Origin: Candidatus Thorarchaeota archaeon | GTDB taxonomy: Archaea > Asgardarchaeota > Thorarchaeia > Thorarchaeales > Thorarchaeaceae | Length of the DNA stretch: 11,932 bases | Direction of reading: 5' to 3' | NCBI GenBank assembly: GCA_016841005.1 | Contig: JAEORG010000435.1 | Coordinates: 1 to 11,932 of the forward strand | Part shown: positions 6,988 to 11,932 of the stretch, one piece after another | Position numbering within the stretch: the stretch's first letter is position 1 | How the letters are laid out: the number at the start of each line of letters is the position of its first letter | Made by a program: the position numbers and the translations under genes | Notes under the pieces: generated by a model | What the model was told of the DNA's origin: nothing | The model's database searches: none | The model's input: only the letters and a program-made list of their open reading frames with translations

Positions 6988-9900
6988 ATGGGAGAGAGCT
7001 CAGAATTTGCAAAAGAGATGCCCCTTCCATTCACTCATGGTATTGAAGTTGAGTTACAGGTCATCAGAAAAGATGGATCTTGGATTAAGGGAGAGGAAAT
7101 TCTCCATATTTTTGACAGGCTTGTAGGTAATGCAAAGACTCTGTTGGATAAGCGAATCAAGGGATCCAATGTTCTATCAGTTAGGAAAAAGTATCACCAC
7201 TCAACACAAACAGAGGAAGGAGAAAGAGGTTCGCGAGTTGTAGTGAACTATCAATCACCCTCAGGTGAGATGGTAGATTTCACACTTGTTGGTCACGATC
7301 CAAATGTTACAAGCCTGACATGGATTCTTGAGATCGCGACACCTCCTTGCACTACATTGGAAGAACTGGCTTGGTGGATTCAGACTTTAATAGCAATTTC
7401 TTACTACTCACTCCCGAAAGATGCAAATGTAACACTGATTTCAACAGGATTGAATCCTGCCCAAGAATATCTGAAGAATCTGTCATTTGGAGAACATCAT
7501 CATATCCTAGGACCGGACGTAAGCGACGATGTACGAATTGGAGTTTACAATCTAATCAGGAACTTCATTCCTCATATTATTGCATTAACTGTTAATTCAC
7601 CATTTGAAAATAAGAAAACAACTGATGAAGTCTGGGTAGATGAAAAGGGGAGAACTCGAGCTCCTAAATGTAAGAGGTCAATCAGATTATCTCGAAACAC
7701 GACACAACTTGGCCCTACAAATGAGTTTGAGTATATACCATATCTTATAGAATCTGATGAAGATGGATTCGCAAGGCATGTAAATCGTAGTCCTGCAAGA
7801 ATGGTGGATATGTATCCCTTTACCAGATTAAATACAATAGAATTACGGGTTTCTGATACACAGCTATCGATTCCAAGAAGGATTGGTGCGGCTTTACTCC
7901 TTCAAACACTGGCACTTAAAGCGAAGAGGATGATAGAATCTGGTCAGGCGATTCCAAATGTCGAACCTTCTTCATTAGCTGCTAATAGAGAGTCTGCGGT
8001 TGAAGCTGGACTCTGGGGTCCTTTCAAACCATCTGATCACGATCCAAAATCTCAGTTCACTCAGGCATATAACTATCAGATTGATGACGATGGTAATCCC
8101 AACGGAAAGAAACGGAATCGGTTCATGGCTGATGCTGTTGTATCGATGCTCTATCTTCTTCGAGAGGAGTTAGAAGAATTACAAGTGATAGACAATCCAT
8201 TCATGCAGCCTATTCTTGTATCTATCTTTGGTAGTGAGTTTGCACCTCCAAAAACAACAGGTGCAGATTTTCAACTCGATGTCTATGCACAGTCAGAACT
8301 AAACTTGGTCGTACTTCTCCGAAAACTCTCAGAAATAACTCGAGAATGTTGTACAAATTGGCTTTATGACCCTCTTGAGGGCACTCCTCGTCTTCCAACT
8401 TGGCTTTGCTGGTGGAAAGGAATTGAACCAGAGATTGTTACAGATAAAGAGAGGATATTCGCAGGCCAGATAGCTCATTTCACTATCTCTATTCGAAATG
8501 CATTACCAAGAGCAGTAGAGGATTTGACTTTGTCATACACTGTTGAGAATTCTGATCGACGAGTAGTCATGAATAAGTTGATTCCGATATCGAAAATAGA
8601 TGTTGGTGAAATTCATATCGAACAGGTTGAGTTCGATACACAAAAGGGAGTACCTGCATACAATATACTCGCTTCAATTGGAATAACTGGAAGAGAGATA
8701 AAGCTCACAAGTACAATTCAGACATTTTGGACAAAAGCAACAATAAGACCGGCAACAACCACAATATTCGCGGATGGAGCAACTCAAATTCCATTTTCAG
8801 GAGAGATAGAAACAAGCTATCCAGATAATGCATATCTAGAAGCAACTGTAAGCGTAGTTGCACCTAGTAGAGAAAAAATACTGGCAGAAGTCACCCAACC
8901 TCTATCTGTTGAGCCAGGAGGGCAAATAGCATTCAAGAATAATGACTTTCCACCCTTGGTAGTTCCGGATGATTTTTCTGAGGGGGTCGAGAGATGTGCA
9001 CTGAAGGTCAGTCTTACTGATTCTGAAGGAGAAGAGATGACTGCTGCAACCTCTCGACCTTTTTACATTGGTTTTGTGCGAAAAGGACCAAAAGTTGTAC
9101 TTAATACTGAATTAAAGGAAGTGTACACGCCAGGAGATACAATCTCCGGTGAGGTTGAGTTGAACAGGCAAGGTCATAGGATTAAGAAAGGAACTGAAGT
9201 TGCAGTTTTGTTCAAAGCAGACTCTGGTCGTCGACATCCCATAGCAAGGATACCAGAAACCAAATTGAGAGGACACTCTGCTAAGTTCGAATGGAAAGTC
9301 CCAGCGATTCCAACAGAGAACACCGCAGAGAGGACAGGATCTTTAACTGCAGTTCTTACAAGCGGCACAGAAACGATCACCAGTACTTCATCGCATAGAT
9401 TCAGGTTAGAACAGGTAGGAGTCAAAATAAGTATTGATTCGCTTAGTGTACCAAAGAATTCAGAGATCGGTGCAAAGATTTCCGGTTGGCTTAGGATTCG
9501 ACGAAATACAGAGATAGGGGAGCAAGCCAATCTCAAGATAGTCTTCATTTTTCCAGATGGAACTGAATATCCAGCATTTAGTCAACCTCTAAAACAAAGT
9601 CGGAATCTCTCAATCGCATTCGGACCAGTATCAATACCTAAGCCAAAGGGAAAAGAAGACCCAGAGTGTGTGAATATCGAAGCACGGGTGTTATATGCTG
9701 GAGAGGTAATGGATTCACGAAGTGAAACAACACGTCTAGATGGTGTAGAGGAACCTCATTTTGTACGAATTTCCTTTAGTGGTGTGCCAAGCTATGCAAC
9801 TCCGGATGAAACTCTTCATTCGACAATTCATATTACCAATCTATCAAGTGAGGACTTACCCGCGATGGTTATCACAGAACTTGAAACGATCAAGGGTACA

Positions 9901-10437
9901 GTAACAATTTGGGAAAAGGAAGTTGAGTTGAAAGCTAAAGAAACAGGAATGTATGCGGTCAGCGTAGATATCCCATTAGCTGTTGAGATGAGTACAGCAT
10001 ACTTGACTGCAAAGGCGACTACAACCAGAGGAGCAACCCGCAGTTCGAAACGACTCAAAATCAAAGCTGTAGAGGAACCTCAGTTTCACTTCAGGTTCAT
10101 GATAAAAGATTCAGATGGTGTTGAAGTTCCTGGCCTTGTACCTCGTGTTACCCCCGTCAAACTAATCGTAATAGGAAATGCATCTACCGCTGCTTTGGAC
10201 GATGTCAAAATACTCCTAAGAGTGATGTCGAGAAGAAAAGTGGTTAAGTTATTCGAAATAAGAATCACCGATATGAAGAGAAGAGGTGATGGTGATTTCG
10301 AGGCTGAAATACCTTGGACAACACCAAGCGTTGATGTTGTTTCAGGCTTTTATCTTGAAGCACTCGTAGAACAAAAAGGGCAGATACTACCTGACCGAGC
10401 AATAAGTCAAACGCAAAAACAATTTACAGTTTATTGA
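6988..10437 (+). CDS. YbdK-like carboxylate-amine ligase (GCS2 family) fused to about six beta-sandwich domains
   Basis: The protein has 1149 residues; positions count from the ATG at 6988. Residues about 10-455 match the GCS2 family (E. coli YbdK type), which forms amide bonds from a carboxylate and an amine using ATP. Landmarks are PFTHGIEVELQVI (14-26), LEIATPPC (114-121), GEHHHILG (168-175), NFIPHIIALTVNSPF (192-206) and NTIELRVSDTQLSI (282-295). The Glu, His and Arg positions I compare with YbdK from memory are mostly kept, though its GTHP motif reads STGLNP here. From about 485 to the end come roughly six units of about 105 residues rich in alternating beta strands, resembling CARDB/Ig-like or macroglobulin-like folds (for example YTPGDTISGEVEL near 713). 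There is no signal peptide or membrane helix, so it should be cytosolic. YbdK itself has about 370 residues. ATG 6988 is preferred over GTG 6979 because AGGTGG (6977-6982), overlapping the upstream stop, then lies 5 nt before the start. Confidence 0.85.
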   Translation: MGESSEFAKEMPLPFTHGIEVELQVIRKDGSWIKGEEILHIFDRLVGNAKTLLDKRIKGSNVLSVRKKYHHSTQTEEGERGSRVVVNYQSPSGEMVDFTLVGHDPNVTSLTWILEIATPPCTTLEELAWWIQTLIAISYYSLPKDANVTLISTGLNPAQEYLKNLSFGEHHHILGPDVSDDVRIGVYNLIRNFIPHIIALTVNSPFENKKTTDEVWVDEKGRTRAPKCKRSIRLSRNTTQLGPTNEFEYIPYLIESDEDGFARHVNRSPARMVDMYPFTRLNTIELRVSDTQLSIPRRIGAALLLQTLALKAKRMIESGQAIPNVEPSSLAANRESAVEAGLWGPFKPSDHDPKSQFTQAYNYQIDDDGNPNGKKRNRFMADAVVSMLYLLREELEELQVIDNPFMQPILVSIFGSEFAPPKTTGADFQLDVYAQSELNLVVLLRKLSEITRECCTNWLYDPLEGTPRLPTWLCWWKGIEPEIVTDKERIFAGQIAHFTISIRNALPRAVEDLTLSYTVENSDRRVVMNKLIPISKIDVGEIHIEQVEFDTQKGVPAYNILASIGITGREIKLTSTIQTFWTKATIRPATTTIFADGATQIPFSGEIETSYPDNAYLEATVSVVAPSREKILAEVTQPLSVEPGGQIAFKNNDFPPLVVPDDFSEGVERCALKVSLTDSEGEEMTAATSRPFYIGFVRKGPKVVLNTELKEVYTPGDTISGEVELNRQGHRIKKGTEVAVLFKADSGRRHPIARIPETKLRGHSAKFEWKVPAIPTENTAERTGSLTAVLTSGTETITSTSSHRFRLEQVGVKISIDSLSVPKNSEIGAKISGWLRIRRNTEIGEQANLKIVFIFPDGTEYPAFSQPLKQSRNLSIAFGPVSIPKPKGKEDPECVNIEARVLYAGEVMDSRSETTRLDGVEEPHFVRISFSGVPSYATPDETLHSTIHITNLSSEDLPAMVITELETIKGTVTIWEKEVELKAKETGMYAVSVDIPLAVEMSTAYLTAKATTTRGATRSSKRLKIKAVEEPQFHFRFMIKDSDGVEVPGLVPRVTPVKLIVIGNASTAALDDVKILLRVMSRRKVVKLFEIRITDMKRRGDGDFEAEIPWTTPSVDVVSGFYLEALVEQKGQILPDRAISQTQKQFTVY
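9745..10082 (+). repeat. 14-bp exact repeat marking a duplicated beta-domain boundary
   Basis: GTAGAGGAACCTCA occurs at 9745-9758 and again in the same reading frame at 10069-10082, 324 bp (108 codons) apart. Both encode the linker VEEPxF at the start of the last two beta-sandwich units of the ligase fusion. It suggests a domain duplication. Confidence 0.5.
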
Positions 10438-10459
10438 TATCCTATATGATTGAAAATTC

Positions 10460-10487
10460 TATCTCTATATAATACTCCATTGAGATA
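10460..10487 (+). promoter_or_regulatory. TATA-like box inside an inverted repeat
   Basis: TATATAAT (10466-10473) lies in the spacer of the inverted repeat TATCTC (10460-10465)/GAGATA (10482-10487). It could drive a transcript that starts near 10496, reading into the tiny ORF or the DUF92 gene. A second candidate box, TATAATA, is at 10577-10583. Confidence 0.25.
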
Positions 10488-10501
10488 AAAGAGGGTTGAA
10501 A

Positions 10502-10570
10502 ATGGTGTTTTACGGTCATAGAAGTATCAAAATCGGCGATGGTAAGTTCGGCAATCTATACAGTCCTTAG
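10502..10570 (+). CDS. Possible 22-residue small ORF / leader peptide
   Basis: ATG at 10502 opens a short frame, MVFYGHRSIKIGDGKFGNLY then SP, ending in TAG. A good ribosome-binding site, GAGGG (10491-10495), is 6 nt before the ATG. The ORF contains the first copy of the 24-bp direct repeat. It is too short to trust on its own. It may be a leader peptide or a decayed gene fragment, or only chance. Confidence 0.2.
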   Translation: MVFYGHRSIKIGDGKFGNLYSP

Positions 10571-10657
10571 CAAAGGTATAATAGGAGTGGGACGGGGCGG
10601 ATGTATTAATCGGAGCAACTGACCAACTCCTGATTTACAGTCATAGAATAATCAAAG
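10508..10657 (+). repeat. Diverged 24-bp direct repeat in the intergenic region before DUF92
   Basis: The stretch beginning TTTACGGTCATAGAA (10508-10531) recurs as TTTACAGTCATAGAA (10634-10657), matching at 20 of 24 positions, 126 bp apart. Nothing else in 10438-10712 is clearly genic. The copies could be binding sites or remnants of a local duplication. Confidence 0.45.
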
Positions 10658-10712
10658 ATACGACTTATGTCAGAGATAACATCATAGCATGTAACGAGAA
10701 GGAAGTGATAGA

Positions 10713-11645
10713 ATGCAATTGGAGTTGTTGTCCCACCCCGTTATATCAGGTTTAATCTTAATGGCTATCATAGGAGCACTAGCCTACAAAGCACACTTTG
10801 TTGACGTTTCAGGTCTGATTAGTGCATTTGTAGTTGGCTTCACGATATGGTATACCGGAGGTGTGGCAGCATTCGTCATTACTCTCTTCTTCTTCCTAAG
10901 TTCAGGGGTTGCCACTAAATACAAGTACAAAGCTAAAGCAAAGGTCAATCTTGCGCAAGAAGGGAAGGGAAAACGATCATGGAAGAATGTCTTCGGAAGT
11001 GGTTTAATCCCGATGCTCTTCTCAATTGGAATCTACCTTACAAAACCGGGTGTATTATTTGATAATATAGATCCGTTTTGGTCATTTGCTATGTTTGGCG
11101 GTTTTGTCGGAGCAATTGCTACGACTGCGGCTGATACACTTGCCAGTGAAATTGGTGTATTCAGCAAAAGTAAACCACGATTAATTACAAACCTGAGACG
11201 AAAGGTTCCTCGTGGAACAATCGGAGCAGTATCGCTATTAGGTGAAGCAGTAGCAATTCTTGCAGGAGTGTTCATTGGCTCTATCGCACTATTCTTTGCT
11301 TTCATTGCGCCGGGATGGGTTCCAATATACGGTTTAGATCAAATGATAATGATTTTTCCACTCGCAGTATTAACTGCGTTCATGGGTTGTAATTTGGATA
11401 GTCTCATCGGAGCGTTGGTGCAGAATCGATTTGTATGTGAAATATGCGGTGCAATCGTTGACAAAGAGTTTCACTGTGATTATGAAACAAAATATATTGG
11501 TGGTTTCAAAAGCTTCTCAAATGCTCATGTTAACTTTGGGTCTTCAGGAATGGGTGCAGCCCTGGGAATTGTTTTAGGTGCGGGATTATTCATTTGGATT
11601 CTGGGAGGTTTATTCTTCTGGATTCTTGCATCATCTAGTAACTAA
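10713..11645 (+). CDS. DUF92 / VTE6-like integral membrane protein (phytyl-phosphate kinase related)
   Basis: This 310-residue polytopic membrane protein has hydrophobic helices throughout. Family hallmarks of DUF92 (TIGR00297) are clear: TTAADTLASEIGVFSKSKPR (137-156), KVPRGTIGAVSLLGEAVAIL (164-183) and FMGCNLDSLIGALVQNRFVC (223-242), followed by CEICG and HC, a Cys/His cluster (242, 245, 254, 255) like that in other members. Plant and cyanobacterial VTE6 relatives act on phytyl phosphate in prenyl-alcohol salvage, using a nucleotide triphosphate. An archaeal role in geranylgeranyl/phytol phosphate metabolism for ether lipids or quinones is an inference. The ATG at 10713 is preceded by GGAAGTG (10701-10707). 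The gene is transcribed in the same direction as the ligase gene but separated by 275 bp, so it may be an independent unit. Its end overlaps the convergent gene by 11 bp. Confidence 0.92.
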   Translation: MQLELLSHPVISGLILMAIIGALAYKAHFVDVSGLISAFVVGFTIWYTGGVAAFVITLFFFLSSGVATKYKYKAKAKVNLAQEGKGKRSWKNVFGSGLIPMLFSIGIYLTKPGVLFDNIDPFWSFAMFGGFVGAIATTAADTLASEIGVFSKSKPRLITNLRRKVPRGTIGAVSLLGEAVAILAGVFIGSIALFFAFIAPGWVPIYGLDQMIMIFPLAVLTAFMGCNLDSLIGALVQNRFVCEICGAIVDKEFHCDYETKYIGGFKSFSNAHVNFGSSGMGAALGIVLGAGLFIWILGGLFFWILASSSN

Positions 11646-11932
11646 GATTCTTAGATGAATCACTTTCCAGTCCTATAGCTTTTAGTGTGGCACTTAAAGG
11701 TGAAAGTCCTTCTGAAAGATGAATTAGAAGTTCTGAAGAAAATAGATCAGAGATATCAGGACTGTCAGAGTTGATTTCTTTAATGACAGGCGATTCATTT
11801 GAACGATGGATACTATAGGAGTTTTGTGACTCTCTTGCGACAATCAAAGCGTCTGTATAATTTCGAAGTGTATGAATAATATTCCCCTTCAGATTCTTCT
11901 TCAAATACATCCATGCATTGTTAGAGATTAAT
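11635..11932 (-). CDS. C-terminal part of an unknown protein (5' end beyond window)
   Basis: The minus-strand frame is open from the window edge to TAG at 11635, giving 98 residues with no stop. It reads LISNNAWMYLKKNLKGNIIH through SDLFSSELLIHLSEGLSPLS to a Ser-rich end (ESDSSKNLSY). An internal ATG at 11910 exists, but because the frame stays open upstream this is more likely the tail of a longer gene. I do not recognise the family; it looks soluble and partly helical. It is convergent with the DUF92 gene and overlaps its last 11 bp. If the ORF is not real, 11646-11932 would be plain intergenic DNA with no other feature that I can see. Confidence 0.5.
   Translation of the reverse strand, partial: LISNNAWMYLKKNLKGNIIHTLRNYTDALIVARESQNSYSIHRSNESPVIKEINSDSPDISDLFSSELLIHLSEGLSPLSATLKAIGLESDSSKNLSY

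Noticed and set aside
10450..10473. Bacterial-type -35/-10 pair (TTGAAA and TATAAT) before the tiny ORF.
   Set aside because: The spacer is only 12 bp, too short for a sigma-70 promoter; read instead as an archaeal TATA-like element.

Overview
The window reads like chromosomal DNA of an archaeon with moderate to low GC. TATA-like A/T boxes precede several genes, Shine-Dalgarno motifs are common, GTG starts occur, and a DUF92/VTE6-type membrane protein is present. The extracellular loop of one permease carries possible N-glycosylation sequons. An Asgard (Thorarchaeia-like) or Thermoplasmatota-like source is my guess from gene style only; no marker gene in the window settles it. I see no rRNA, tRNA, CRISPR array or transposon.

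Left part (1-5719): a peptide/nickel-type (Opp/Dpp) ABC importer split over two strands. The permeases lie on the minus strand as oppC-like (2824-1241) and then oppB-like (1048 to the window edge), the reverse of the usual oppB-oppC order. A hairpin terminator with a UUCG loop and a separate promoter carrying a strong palindrome lie between them. The oppC-like permease has an extra extracytoplasmic domain of about 250 residues after its first membrane helix. A small two-helix membrane protein (3381-3037, minus) sits between the permeases and the plus-strand ATPase pair oppD-oppF (3656-5719), which ends at a clean hairpin terminator. No substrate-binding protein is in the window.

Middle part (5768-10437): three plus-strand genes: a small helical protein of unknown function; a 221-residue protein whose C-terminal half resembles N-formylglutamate amidohydrolase but without the catalytic motifs I would expect; and, with its ribosome-binding site overlapping the previous stop codon, an 1149-residue fusion of a YbdK-like carboxylate-amine ligase (GCS2 family) with about six tandem beta-sandwich units of about 105 residues. 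The last two genes look like a coupled pair and are the best candidate for an undescribed system: an amide/peptide-bond-forming enzyme on a large beta-sandwich scaffold with a degenerate hydrolase-like partner, next to a peptide importer.

Right part (10438-11932): a 275-bp intergenic region with a diverged 24-bp direct repeat and a tiny ORF with a good ribosome-binding site, then a DUF92 membrane protein related to phytyl-phosphate kinase, then the C-terminal end of a convergent minus-strand gene overlapping it by 11 bp.
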